This document shows, piece after piece, positions 27,566 through 36,436 of a DNA stretch of 64,000 nucleotides. The notes below the pieces were generated by a model that did no database searches, had not been told where the DNA came from, and was given only the letters and a program-made list of their open reading frames with translations. Origin of the DNA: Sphingobacteriales bacterium (GTDB lineage: Bacteria > Bacteroidota > Bacteroidia > Sphingobacteriales > Sphingobacteriaceae). The translations under genes and the position numbers were made by a program. How positions within the stretch are numbered: position 1 is the stretch's first letter; each line of letters opens with the position of its first letter. The stretch spans positions 186,001-250,000 of the forward strand of contig JANXOD010000016.1 in assembly GCA_025353765.1 (NCBI GenBank). The letters are read 5' to 3'.

Positions 27566-28300
27566 ATGGCAACTATAAATTTGCAGACTGAAAAATCTGG
27601 TTTCAATTCAAGTTCTCAAACAAACAATCTTCCGGTTAACGTGAACTGGCCGGAACGTATGGCGTCTATTACTGTTGGAGTAAGACTATTATCCGGAGGG
27701 ATTAGGAAATTGACTTCCCATCCAATAAGAAATTTAATCTTAACGCTTGCAGGAGGCTATTTACTCTATCGTGGATTAACAGGAAACTGTCCGCTTTATA
27801 GTCGATTAAATAGAAGGGGAATAAAGAACACACCATCTAATATTAATATAAGAAAGATGTTAATTGTTGATAAACCGCGAAGATCGGTTTATGCTTTCTG
27901 GCGCCAACTAAAAAATCTGCCTCTTTTTATGACACATCTTTCTAAGATTAAAGAAATTGATGAAAAACGATCTCATTGGGAAATAAAGATTCCTGGAAAT
28001 GTTGCAAAAATAGGATGGGATGTAGACATAATTACCGATGAACCGGGGCATGAGGTTGCCTGGAGATCTGTACCAGACTCTCTGGTAGATACTACAGGTA
28101 AAGTAGAATTCTCTGATACTCCCGGAAATGACGGAACAATTATAGAGGTAACAATCAGCTATAAACCACCTAAAAACAATGTTGTTTCCATGGCTGCTAA
28201 ACTTTTGAGTCCGGTTTTTGAAAAATTAGTTAAGGATGATGTGGCAAGATTTAAAGAATATGCGGAAAGTAATATGTTAACCCATACAACAAGTAAATAA
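27566..28300 (+). CDS. SRPBCC-domain protein with N-terminal DUF2892-like membrane hairpin
   Basis: This is a 244-residue protein in two parts. Residues 25-80 (NWPERMASITVGVRLLSGGI ... LAGGYLLYRGLTGNCPLYSRL) match the DUF2892/YgaP-like membrane segment. Residues 95-240 (KMLIVDKPRRSVYAFWRQLKNLPLFMTHL ... GHEVAWRSV ... EVTISYKPP) are an SRPBCC (START/polyketide cyclase-like) ligand-binding domain. Such fusions are often annotated cyclase/dehydrase, and no enzymatic role is shown. It is a monocistronic gene, convergent with gltX. I find no link to the neighbouring genes. Confidence 0.78.
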   Translation: MATINLQTEKSGFNSSSQTNNLPVNVNWPERMASITVGVRLLSGGIRKLTSHPIRNLILTLAGGYLLYRGLTGNCPLYSRLNRRGIKNTPSNINIRKMLIVDKPRRSVYAFWRQLKNLPLFMTHLSKIKEIDEKRSHWEIKIPGNVAKIGWDVDIITDEPGHEVAWRSVPDSLVDTTGKVEFSDTPGNDGTIIEVTISYKPPKNNVVSMAAKLLSPVFEKLVKDDVARFKEYAESNMLTHTTSK

Positions 28301-28320
28301 ACTAATAATCATCAGAAAAA

Positions 28321-29844
28321 CTAAGAATTAAATTCAACAAGCGCTTTTTCAATGCGTTTAATTGTTTCTCCTTGCCCCAATAATGCAGCAATATCAAATA
28401 CTGCCGGGCCAAATTTTCCGCCAACTAACATAATCCTAAATGGTAACATCAATTCACCAATCTTGATGCTTTTTTCCTCGGCTAGTTGTTTGAATAATGT
28501 TTCGAGTTCAATAGCTGTCCATGTTTTCATATTGGCATATTGAGAGATTAGCACATTAAAGTATTCTGTTTTATCTTCTGTCCATTTTGGTTTTACGGCA
28601 TTAAGATCATATTCCTTAGGTTGTTCGAAAAAGAAAGAACTTTGATCCCAAAAATCCTGGAGAAAAGTTAAACGATCCTGAACCAATGCAAGAACCTTAT
28701 CAAAATAATCGTCATCAGGAACTGATAAACCTCTGCCATTTAAAATAGTTAAAATAGCAGGCTTAAGATTAGAAAGCGATGACTTTTTAATATATTCATG
28801 GTTAAACCATTTAGCTTTTTCAAAATCAAATTTTGCTCCTGCTTTACTTACCCGTTCAATAGAGAATTTTTCAATTAATTCATCCATTGTAAAAATCTCC
28901 TGTTCAGTACCATCGTTCCAGCCTAATAATGCCAGCATATTCACAAAAGCCTCGGGTAAATAACCCATCTCACGAAAACCCTTAGTTAAATCGCCTGTTT
29001 TTGGATCTTTCCAGTTCATGGCATAAACCGGAAATCCAAGACGATCTCCATCACGTTTGCTTAATTTACCATTGCCATCCGGCTTAAGAATTAAAGGTAA
29101 ATGAACCCATTCCGGCATATCCTTTTTCCAGCCCAAATACGCCCATAATAAAATATGGACCGGTGCAGAAGGCAACCATTCTTCTCCACGAAAAGCATGG
29201 GTTATCTTCATCAGGTAATCATCTACAACCACTGCCAGATGATAGGTTGGCATTCCGTCGGCCTTTAACAGCACTTTATCATCTACCAGATTGGTATCAA
29301 AACTTACACTTCCGCGAATTAGATCCTGAAAAGATAGCGTTTCATCCGCAGGCATTTTAATTCGAATGACATGCGGGGTTTTCTGTCCTAATAAGCTATT
29401 AACTTCAGTTTCAGAAAGGTTTATGGAGTTGCGTAAAAAATTACGGTTACCATGCCCATAGCGGAAGTTAGGCGTTTGCTGGCGTTGTGCTTCTAATTCT
29501 TCCGGAGTATCAAATGCATAATAAGCATAGCCATCTCTAACCAGTTGTTCGGCATATTGGCGATAGTTTTCTTTTCTTTCGCTTTGACGATAAGGTGCAA
29601 ATGGCCCGCCTGCATGAGGTCCTTCATCGGGGGTTAATCCGCACCAAGTTAAACAGTCTATGATATATTGTTCTGCACCTTCTACATAACGGTTCTGATC
29701 TGTATCTTCTATACGCAATACAAAATCGCCCTTATGCTTACGGGCAAATAGATAGTTAAATAACGCGGTTCTTACTCCACCTAGGTGCAAACCACCAGTT
29801 GGACTTGGTGCAAAACGTACTCTTACTTTTTTAGTATCTGACAT
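28321..29844 (-). CDS. gltX: Glutamate-tRNA ligase
   Basis: This is a 507-residue class I synthetase counted from the ATG at 29844 (MSDTKKVRVRFAPSPTG). The HIGH-type motif is PSPTGGLHLGGVRTALFNYL and the KMSKS-type loop is GNGKLSKRDG. The Zn-ribbon cysteines are absent, as in many bacterial GltX. The C-terminal anticodon-binding domain is helical and complete. The next upstream ATG (29853) overlaps the -7 promoter box at 29851-29858, so 29844 is the better start and the message may be nearly leaderless. Confidence 0.96.
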   Translation of the reverse strand: MSDTKKVRVRFAPSPTGGLHLGGVRTALFNYLFARKHKGDFVLRIEDTDQNRYVEGAEQYIIDCLTWCGLTPDEGPHAGGPFAPYRQSERKENYRQYAEQLVRDGYAYYAFDTPEELEAQRQQTPNFRYGHGNRNFLRNSINLSETEVNSLLGQKTPHVIRIKMPADETLSFQDLIRGSVSFDTNLVDDKVLLKADGMPTYHLAVVVDDYLMKITHAFRGEEWLPSAPVHILLWAYLGWKKDMPEWVHLPLILKPDGNGKLSKRDGDRLGFPVYAMNWKDPKTGDLTKGFREMGYLPEAFVNMLALLGWNDGTEQEIFTMDELIEKFSIERVSKAGAKFDFEKAKWFNHEYIKKSSLSNLKPAILTILNGRGLSVPDDDYFDKVLALVQDRLTFLQDFWDQSSFFFEQPKEYDLNAVKPKWTEDKTEYFNVLISQYANMKTWTAIELETLFKQLAEEKSIKIGELMLPFRIMLVGGKFGPAVFDIAALLGQGETIKRIEKALVEFNS

Positions 29845-29850
29845 AAGCAG

Positions 29851-29858
29851 CAAAGATA
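29851..29858 (-). promoter_or_regulatory. -7 promoter element of gltX, leaderless layout
   Basis: On the minus strand this is TATCTTTG, a strong match to TAnnTTTG, ending only six bases before the gltX ATG at 29844. With transcription normally starting about 5-8 bases after the box, the mRNA would begin at or next to the A of the start codon. No clear -33 box was found. Confidence 0.5.
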
Positions 29859-29941
29859 GTTTTTATTGCGCTTTTTAATTTAGTAAGGTAACCGGAGAAT
29901 TTGCTTATGCTCTAAGCTATATTTTGAGGATTGGATAATAA

Positions 29942-30619
29942 TTATAATTCGAGTATTCCCTCAATGGGTATAAGCTGAAAATTAAGTTTAGCATCTTTAA
30001 ATTTATCTCTTGCCTGCTTTTCATCGATACAGATATGGGGAAATGTATTATAATGTATGCCGGCTATATTTTTGCAATTTAAAAATTCGGCTGCTTTAAT
30101 GGCATCATCTACACCCATCGTAAAATTATCGCCAATAGGTAAAAATGCCCAGTCCAAGTTTTCATTTGCTAATAATTTCATATCCATAGTCAATGCGGTA
30201 TCGCCTGCAAAATATATTTTTTTACCGGCTGCATAAATAACAAACCCTGCCGGATTACCGCCATAAGAGCCATCGGGCATAGAACTCGAATGAAGTGCAT
30301 AAACCATCTTAACGCGGCCAAAATCAAACGGATAACTTCCCCCGATATTCATGGTGTGTACTTTGCTTATTCCCCGGGGTTTTAACCAGGCTTGCATATC
30401 TGCTATACAAATTACGGTAGCATCTTTATTTTTTTGAATACTCACCAGATCTGCAACATGATCAAAATGACCATGAGAAAGTAAGATATAATCTGGTTTT
30501 ATTTGGCCAATATCAATATGTTTTGCCAGAGGGTTTAAGGTAATAAAAGGATCGAAAAGCAGCTTTGTATTGTCAAATTCAAGAGCAATGCAAGAATGGC
30601 CATAGTTAATCGCTATCAT
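29942..30619 (-). CDS. Metal-dependent hydrolase, metallo-beta-lactamase fold (UPF0173-like)
   Basis: This is a 225-residue metallo-beta-lactamase-fold protein. The metal motif is LLSHGHFDHVADLVSI (HxHxDH), with the further ligands in YFAGDTALTMDM and GIHYNTFPHI. The compact form and the start MIAINYGHSCIALEFDNTKLLFDPF match UPF0173 (YtkL-like) hydrolases of unknown substrate. It starts 11 bases after ybaB, so the two are probably one operon. Confidence 0.87.
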   Translation of the reverse strand: MIAINYGHSCIALEFDNTKLLFDPFITLNPLAKHIDIGQIKPDYILLSHGHFDHVADLVSIQKNKDATVICIADMQAWLKPRGISKVHTMNIGGSYPFDFGRVKMVYALHSSSMPDGSYGGNPAGFVIYAAGKKIYFAGDTALTMDMKLLANENLDWAFLPIGDNFTMGVDDAIKAAEFLNCKNIAGIHYNTFPHICIDEKQARDKFKDAKLNFQLIPIEGILEL

Positions 30620-30630
30620 CAGCTTTGTAA

Positions 30631-30936
30631 TTATTTGCCGAAGACGTTCCCTAAATCACCCATCATATTTCTTGTTGCCGCCTGCATTTCTGCTTCGGCC
30701 GCTAGATCTGCTTGTTGTAAAACCTTATTAATGGCTGTTACAATCAACTCTTCCAGTTCATCCTTATCGGCTGATTTTAGAAAATCAGCATCAAGAGCAA
30801 TAGCTGTAATATGTTTATTTGCAGTAGCAGAAACTCTGATTTTTCCGCCTTCTACTTTGGCCTGTACCAAAATAATATCCAGTTTTTTCTTAATCTCTTC
30901 CGCTCGTTGCCGGACTTCAAGTAATTTATCGAACAT
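30631..30936 (-). CDS. YbaB/EbfC-family nucleoid-associated protein
   Basis: This 101-residue protein has the YbaB/EbfC fold. The N-terminal helix MFDKLLEVRQRAEEIKKKLD is followed by a beta-strand segment VEGGKIRVSATANKHITAIALD and a C-terminal helix rich in Ala/Glu, ending in NMMGDLGNVFGK. Family members form DNA-binding dimers. It is the first gene of a likely operon with the hydrolase. The usual dnaX-recR neighbours are not nearby. Confidence 0.88.
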   Translation of the reverse strand: MFDKLLEVRQRAEEIKKKLDIILVQAKVEGGKIRVSATANKHITAIALDADFLKSADKDELEELIVTAINKVLQQADLAAEAEMQAATRNMMGDLGNVFGK

Positions 30937-31171
30937 GATTCTTTTTTATTTTAACAGGTATAGATACAAAAAAGTTTGGTTATCCTGATTTATAATTTTT
31001 TTCTGCGGGATAGCTTAGTCTGTGTAAATGGCCCAGGTGCTCCAGATTCAAATTTTTAGCCCCTTCTCTAAGTTTTGACTTAAATACATAAACATTTAGC
31101 TTATTAACCTAAAACGTTAATTTTTAAGGAAGTATCATGGAAATCGTTCCGTGCTTAATCTCCAAATTATT

Positions 31172-32413
31172 TTACTCTTCCGCACTTTCTGTTTCAGAGG
31201 CTACCTGACTGCCGTTGCCGGAATAAGCACTTCGTCTAACTACTGGCATTCCGACTATTTTATATAGATCATCTAACTTAAGTAAACTGGCATTGGTCAA
31301 ATTACAGAGCAACACAATGGTTATATCTTTAGTCATACCCCTGAGGTAAATATGTCTGAAACCATGCCACCAGCCGGTGTGATAAACAACCTTTTGGCCA
31401 TCGCCTTCAAACGTATGCCAGCCGTAACCGTAATTAAAATGGCCGTTTTTCATTTCGTTATGCGGAGCATAAGCAGAATCCATACTGGCTTGTTTCAGTA
31501 ATTTACCTTTGCGCATGGCTCTGTCAAAAAGATAGAGATCCTGTACTGTACTATAAATGCCCTTATCGCCTACGGGGCCGTCTAAAAAATTTTGAGCTAC
31601 AGATCGTCTCCAAATCCGGTCGTAACCAACCACATCTACCGGAATTTTATCATAAACCGCTTTTGAATATACGCCTGTATGCTTCATCCCACAAGGGTTA
31701 AAAATCCGTTCTTTCATAAATTCAGCATAGGGTTTGCCGGTAACTTTTTCGATTATAGAGCCCAAAACCATAAAATTAGAATTATTGTAATGAAAACTTT
31801 TATTGGGTTTGCTATATGGAGTGGGTTTATATTCTGCTAGTAAGTTCATTACATCAGTATTGGTCATACCTTTTCGCTGATCTTTATGTTGGGCTCTCCA
31901 AATATCATCTGCAAAATATACATAGTTTATCATTCCTGACCGATGCGTAAGAAGAAGTTTTATGGTTATCCCCTCGTATGGGAAATTGGGAAAAAACTCT
32001 TTTACATTTTGATCTAAACTAAGCTTTCCTTCTTCAGCCAGCATGAGTATTGCTGTAGATGTAAAAGGTTTGGATACCGATGCCAGTTCAAATTGAGAAT
32101 TGATATTTAAGCTATCGCGATGAAGATAATCTGCCCAGCCAATTGCATTCGCATAAATAATTTTACCATTTTTAGCAACTAGTACATTCCCATTAAAGCC
32201 TTTTTTAAGATGTAATTCCTGCATGAATGCGTCAATTTTCTTATCGGCATTTTTAGGATTATAGGCTAATAAAAGCTGGTCCTTTTTATCGTCATCAGCA
32301 GTACGTGTTTTTGAAGGGCTGGTGTTTGTAGAATTTGTAGAAGAGAAATTGCAGGCTTGAAAAGTAAAAGCCACAAAAATTAGAATTGACAGGTTACGAA
32401 AACGATATACCAT
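31172..32413 (-). CDS. Serine hydrolase of the class C beta-lactamase family, lipoprotein
   Basis: This is a 413-residue protein counted from the ATG at 32413, chosen because it starts a lipoprotein signal (MVYRFRNLSILIFVAFTFQAC); the ATG at 32476 adds 21 residues in front of it. The beta-lactamase/transpeptidase catalytic motifs are present: SVSK in FELASVSKPFTSTAILML, the Tyr in FHYNNSNFMVLGSI (YxN) and HTG in VVYHTGWWHGFRH. Such enzymes are D-Ala-D-Ala peptidase- or esterase-like, and the substrate is unknown. The lipidated Cys would anchor it in the envelope. It is alone between ybaB and the divergent fumC. Confidence 0.85.
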   Translation of the reverse strand: MVYRFRNLSILIFVAFTFQACNFSSTNSTNTSPSKTRTADDDKKDQLLLAYNPKNADKKIDAFMQELHLKKGFNGNVLVAKNGKIIYANAIGWADYLHRDSLNINSQFELASVSKPFTSTAILMLAEEGKLSLDQNVKEFFPNFPYEGITIKLLLTHRSGMINYVYFADDIWRAQHKDQRKGMTNTDVMNLLAEYKPTPYSKPNKSFHYNNSNFMVLGSIIEKVTGKPYAEFMKERIFNPCGMKHTGVYSKAVYDKIPVDVVGYDRIWRRSVAQNFLDGPVGDKGIYSTVQDLYLFDRAMRKGKLLKQASMDSAYAPHNEMKNGHFNYGYGWHTFEGDGQKVVYHTGWWHGFRHIYLRGMTKDITIVLLCNLTNASLLKLDDLYKIVGMPVVRRSAYSGNGSQVASETESAEE

Positions 32414-32548
32414 TATGTGTAGATGTAATTTATAATAAGAATGTGGGAAATTAGAAATTATTGCCATCAACAGCATTAAAGAGTTATAAACAATTTTAAT
32501 ATATCAGTCTATTCTAACATCATGATGATTTAATTCTTTTAAAAAATC

Positions 32549-32556
32549 TAAATTTG
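32549..32556 (+). promoter_or_regulatory. Possible -7 element of fumC
   Basis: TAAATTTG matches TAnnTTTG and lies 24 bases before the preferred fumC ATG at 32581. A -33 element is not obvious. Confidence 0.45.
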
Positions 32557-32580
32557 ACCTTTAATAATAATACCATTCAA

Positions 32581-33978
32581 ATGACTTACAGAGTAGAACA
32601 CGATACCATGGGAGAAGTGCAGGTGCCGGCAGAGAAATACTGGGGTGCCCAAACTGAGCGTTCACGCAATAACTTTAAAATTGGCGCGGAGGCTTCTATG
32701 CCAACCGAAATTATCGAAGCATTTGCCTATCTGAAAAAAGCTGCGGCATATACCAATACAGATTGCGGCATTTTACCAGCCGAAAAACGGGATCTAATTG
32801 CCCGGGTTTGCGATGAGATATTGGAAAGTAAATTGGCAACAGAATTCCCACTCGTTATCTGGCAAACCGGATCAGGAACACAATCTAATATGAATGTGAA
32901 TGAAGTTGTAGCCAATCGTGCTCATGTTTTACAGGGGAATAAGTTAGGTGAAGGTAAAATGTTCATTCATCCAAATGATGATGTAAACAAGTCACAGTCA
33001 TCCAATGATACGTATCCAACAGCCATGCATATTGCAGCTTATAGAATGGTGGCCGATGTAACTATTCCGGGAGTGGAAAAATTACGGGATGCTTTACAGG
33101 CAAAAGTTGAGGCTTTTAAAAATGTGGTGAAAATTGGCCGGACACATTTAATGGATGCCACTCCCTTAACATTGGGACAGGAATTCTCGGGCTATGTTTC
33201 CCAGTTAAACCATGGATTAAAAGCATTAAGAAATACATTGGACCATTTATCAGAACTGGCTTTAGGCGGTACCGCAGTTGGTACAGGTATTAATACACCA
33301 AAGGGATATGATGTAAAAGTTGCTGAATATATTGCCCGATTTACAGGTTTGCCTTTTCGCACCGCAGCAAACAAATTTGAAGCTTTAGCTGCCCATGATG
33401 CCATTGTGGAAACACATGGAGCTTTAAAACAGCTAGCCGTTTCTTTAATGAAAATTGCAAACGATATCCGCATGCTGGCTTCTGGTCCGCGGTCTGGCAT
33501 TGGCGAAATTCATATTCCGGATAATGAGCCCGGCTCATCTATTATGCCCGGCAAGGTGAATCCCACACAAAACGAAGCTGTAACGATGGTTGCCGCACAG
33601 GTGATGGGTAATGATGTGACTATTTCCATTAGCGGTTCTAACGGCCATTATGAACTGAATGTATTTAAGCCGGTTATGGCAGCTAACTTCCTGCAATCTG
33701 CCCGTTTAATTGGTGATGCCTGTGTTTCTTTTACCGATCATTGTGTGGCCGGGATTCAGCCGAATTATGAGGGGATTAAAAAACATCTGGAAAATTCGCT
33801 AATGCTGGTAACAGCCCTTAACCCGCATATTGGTTATGAAAATGCGGCTAAAATTGCTAAAAAAGCACTCAAGGAAAATACATCGCTTCGCGAAGCAGCG
33901 GTTGAGCTTGGCTTGCTTACTAATGAACAGTTTGATGAATGGGTACGCCCTGAAGATATGATTGGAGGATTAAAATAA
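32581..33978 (+). CDS. fumC: Class II fumarate hydratase
   Basis: This is a 465-residue fumarase. The start at 32581 ([22 protein letters not shown]) matches the family's normal beginning; the in-frame start at 32554 adds nine residues and would overlap the -7 box. Conserved regions include [15 protein letters not shown], the [11 protein letters not shown] segment, [17 protein letters not shown] and the fumarase signature [11 protein letters not shown]. It interconverts fumarate and malate in the TCA cycle. A palindromic repeat follows the stop codon. Confidence 0.96.
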   Translation: MTYRVEHDTMGEVQVPAEKYWGAQTERSRNNFKIGAEASMPTEIIEAFAYLKKAAAYTNTDCGILPAEKRDLIARVCDEILESKLATEFPLVIWQTGSGTQSNMNVNEVVANRAHVLQGNKLGEGKMFIHPNDDVNKSQSSNDTYPTAMHIAAYRMVADVTIPGVEKLRDALQAKVEAFKNVVKIGRTHLMDATPLTLGQEFSGYVSQLNHGLKALRNTLDHLSELALGGTAVGTGINTPKGYDVKVAEYIARFTGLPFRTAANKFEALAAHDAIVETHGALKQLAVSLMKIANDIRMLASGPRSGIGEIHIPDNEPGSSIMPGKVNPTQNEAVTMVAAQVMGNDVTISISGSNGHYELNVFKPVMAANFLQSARLIGDACVSFTDHCVAGIQPNYEGIKKHLENSLMLVTALNPHIGYENAAKIAKKALKENTSLREAAVELGLLTNEQFDEWVRPEDMIGGLK

Positions 33979-33982
33979 AAAT

Positions 33983-34014
33983 CCTCACTCTAAATCCCTA
34001 TGGAGAGGGACTTT
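33983..34014 (+). repeat. Short palindromic repeat after fumC, related to the one in aspS
   Basis: The element begins CCTCACTCTAAATCCCT and ends GGAGAGGGACTTT, sharing its two ends with the element inside aspS. TCCCT/AGGGA form a short stem followed by a T-rich stretch, so it may also end the fumC transcript. Confidence 0.5.
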
Positions 34015-34024
34015 ATTTATTATT

Positions 34025-34522
34025 ATGACGAAACTTCACTTCTTATTTGCTCTTTGCTTTTTGCTCTTTTCGGCTTGTAAATTTAATCCCAACTTGCAGG
34101 ATAAAGGTGTTGATTTTATGCAGGGAGTTTGGCAAGAAGAGCATGTCCTTTACCAGGATAAACTACTTCAATATACACAACACCAATTTACATTTACATG
34201 CGATTCATTTTATGTAGTAATGAATACGGTGGCGAAAGTAAACACGTATGCCGACAGTTGTTTCGACAACGGTAAATGGGCAGAATATGCAAAAGGAACT
34301 TATATTATTAAAGCCGATACATTGTTTATTGATGGTACATATACCAAAGCAAATTATAAACAAAAAATTTCCGGTTGTCATAAAATTGGGCAGTATCTTC
34401 CTATTTTTATCATCAAAAAATATACTGCTGATAGTTTATATCTGGAGAATTTCCAGCAACATTCGCCTATAACATTAGCACTTAAGGAAAAAATAACTTG
34501 TGTTCCCAAACCCATTCAATAA
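34025..34522 (+). CDS. Small lipoprotein of unknown function
   Basis: This 165-residue protein has a lipoprotein signal (MTKLHFLFALCFLLFSAC, lipobox FSAC), then a small predicted beta-rich domain (MQGVWQEEHVLYQDKLLQYTQHQFTF, FDNGKWAEYAKGTYII). The 'GxW ... GTY' pattern resembles small lipocalin-like or copper-resistance-type lipoproteins. It is 47 bases after fumC and 8 bases before the S1/P1 nuclease gene. I do not recognise a named family and infer no function. Confidence 0.7.
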   Translation: MTKLHFLFALCFLLFSACKFNPNLQDKGVDFMQGVWQEEHVLYQDKLLQYTQHQFTFTCDSFYVVMNTVAKVNTYADSCFDNGKWAEYAKGTYIIKADTLFIDGTYTKANYKQKISGCHKIGQYLPIFIIKKYTADSLYLENFQQHSPITLALKEKITCVPKPIQ

Positions 34523-34529
34523 TTAATGT

Positions 34530-35327
34530 ATGAAAGCCAACTTTAAAAAAGCAGCACTAATCTCCCTATTTTTCTACCTCCCATTTCAATCGATGGCTTG
34601 GGGTTTAACTGGTCACCGCATTGTTGGTGAAATTGCAGACAGTTACATCACTAAAAAAACACGTAAAGAAATTGAGAAGATTTTAGGCACGGAGTCTTTA
34701 GCAATGGCCAGTAACTGGGCAGATTTTATTAAGTCGGATCCGGCTTATAATTATTTAAACAATTGGCATTACGCTAATTTCCCGGATAACATGGATTATC
34801 AATCTATTAAAAATATGTTATTGCAGGATACTTCTACCAATGCATGTACCAAAATCAATTTTTTAACTGCCGAATTAAAGAATAGGAATTTGGTAGCTGA
34901 TAAAAAAACCATGTATCTGCGTTTACTCATTCATTTAGTTGGAGATATTCATCAGCCTATGCATTTAGGCCGGAAAGAGGATAGTGGAGGTAATGGTATA
35001 AAATTATTATGGTTCAACCAACCCACTAATTTGCATCGTATTTGGGACGAACAATTAATAGAGGATCAGAAATTAAGTTATACCGAATATACAAAAGCGA
35101 TAAATCATGCAAATAAAACCCTGGTAATGAATTGGCAGGCAGATGATTTGAGTAAGTGGGCTTTTGAATCATACCAGATTAGCCAAAATTTATATAAACA
35201 GGTTAAACCAGATGACAAACTGAGTTATCGTTATAGTTTTGAAAATATAGCCACCTTAAATCAACAGTTATTGAAAGGCGGAATACGTTTGGCGGGATTG
35301 TTAAATCGTATATTTTCTGCTCAATAA
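34530..35327 (+). CDS. S1/P1-type nuclease
   Basis: This is a 265-residue zinc-dependent nuclease. After a signal peptide (1-23, ending SMAWG), Trp and His of WGLTGHRIVGEIADSY are the N-terminal zinc ligands. HLVGDIHQPMHLG and GGNGIKLLW ... NLHRIWDE supply the remaining His/Asp ligands of the trinuclear site. The mature protein begins at the Trp, as in fungal P1 nuclease. It degrades single-stranded nucleic acids in the periplasm or outside. It probably forms an operon with the small lipoprotein gene upstream (8-base gap). Confidence 0.92.
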   Translation: MKANFKKAALISLFFYLPFQSMAWGLTGHRIVGEIADSYITKKTRKEIEKILGTESLAMASNWADFIKSDPAYNYLNNWHYANFPDNMDYQSIKNMLLQDTSTNACTKINFLTAELKNRNLVADKKTMYLRLLIHLVGDIHQPMHLGRKEDSGGNGIKLLWFNQPTNLHRIWDEQLIEDQKLSYTEYTKAINHANKTLVMNWQADDLSKWAFESYQISQNLYKQVKPDDKLSYRYSFENIATLNQQLLKGGIRLAGLLNRIFSAQ

Positions 35328-35418
35328 TATGAAACCATCATGAGTAGCAATTCACAAACAAGAATAAATAAATTTTGCTCATGATAGCTTCATCTCCACA
35401 TAAAAACAATTTATTCTG

Positions 35419-35955
35419 ATGAAAAAGATAGGTATAGGACTTCTGGTGATATTAACAACACTGGCTTTTAAAAGTATACTAGCAAATCCAAAGGAAACCG
35501 TAATTTATATTGTGCGTCATGCAGAAAAAGATACATCAGATCCTAAAAATGCAGACCCTGATTTGAATGCAACAGGTAAAGAGAGAGCTTTGGATCTTGC
35601 TCAGGTTTTAAGAAAAGAAAAACTTGCGGCCGTGTTCAGTACTAAATTTAAGCGTACTCAACAAACGGCCGTACCAATTGCACAACATGAAGAAATACCC
35701 GTTCAAACATACGAAGCGCAGGATTTTAAAACATTGGTTGAAACCGTAAAATCCCAATATGAAAACCAAAAGGTTTTAGTAGTTGGCCACTCGAATACCA
35801 TTTTAGAAATTGCAGAAGCCTTTGGTGCTAAACGCCCTGTTGAAAAGCTCTCTGATGATGATTATGATTTGCTTTTGAAGGTTATTATTAAAAAAGATGG
35901 AACCATGGATATTAAAACTATGCACTATGGTAAGATGCATCATAGTATAAATTAA
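35419..35955 (+). CDS. Secreted histidine phosphatase-family protein
   Basis: This 178-residue protein of the phosphoglycerate-mutase-like histidine phosphatase superfamily has the catalytic RHA motif in IYIVRHAEKD (about residues 31-40) and the second His in LVVGHSNTILEIAEAFG. A signal peptide precedes it (MKKIGIGLLVILTTLAFKSILA), so it acts in the periplasm. RHAE instead of RHGE is frequent among small SixA-like members. The substrate is unknown. Confidence 0.87.
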   Translation: MKKIGIGLLVILTTLAFKSILANPKETVIYIVRHAEKDTSDPKNADPDLNATGKERALDLAQVLRKEKLAAVFSTKFKRTQQTAVPIAQHEEIPVQTYEAQDFKTLVETVKSQYENQKVLVVGHSNTILEIAEAFGAKRPVEKLSDDDYDLLLKVIIKKDGTMDIKTMHYGKMHHSIN

Positions 35956-36055
35956 GTAGTATTATTTCTAATAAATGCATTGTTATTAAATACAATTAAG
36001 GGAGATAAACATTTTGATTTTTATATTGTTAACATTTAACCAATGCGAAAAACTG

Positions 36056-36301
36056 ATGACAATTCCCGGAGTTGGAAAATCAATAGCTAATGATCTGCTT
36101 AACATTGGTATAGAACAGCATTGACGACTTAAAAGGAAAAGACCTTGAAAGACTATTTGACCAGTCAAACAAGTTTGCAGGTTGCATTCAGATAGATGTT
36201 TACTCTATGTTTTTAAGCGTGCTGTTTATTTTGCAGAAACGCCGAAAGACGGACTAGAAAAAGAAAAATTAAAGTGGTGGAATTGGAAAGATAAAAAATA
36301 A
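36056..36301 (+). pseudogene. Frameshifted helix-hairpin-helix protein, Cdd1-like
   Basis: Three frames together encode a recognisable pathogenicity-locus Cdd1-type protein. From 36056 the frame reads MTIPGVGKSIANDLLNIGIE. With one base dropped near 36116 it continues SIDDLKGKDLERLFDQSNKF. With one base added between 36191 and 36192 it ends DRCLLYVFKRAVYFAETPKD ... LKWWNWKDKK and TAA at 36299. The two shifts (one insertion, one deletion) cancel. The 5' end is uncertain because the natural start is not clear. Two frame changes in about 85 codons mean it is a relict, or sequencing errors. Confidence 0.75.
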
Positions 36302-36436
36302 CCGCCATCAACAGCGGCTTTACGAATTGCCAATTGACGACGCGTTTATTAAACATTTGAGCTGCTATCAAACTATTCTGCTAAACCGAACTAATTGTGC
36401 CTCTAAATATTGCACTTCGCAAAGCCTCAAAATGCC

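Noticed and set aside
30596-30988. Plus-strand frame of 130 codons over ybaB
   Set aside because: Antisense shadow of ybaB; composition (Ser/Ala/Leu-rich) is typical of such shadows.
36302-36436. Another relict gene after the Cdd1-like pseudogene
   Set aside because: The 135 bases give no protein-like frame long enough to support a call.
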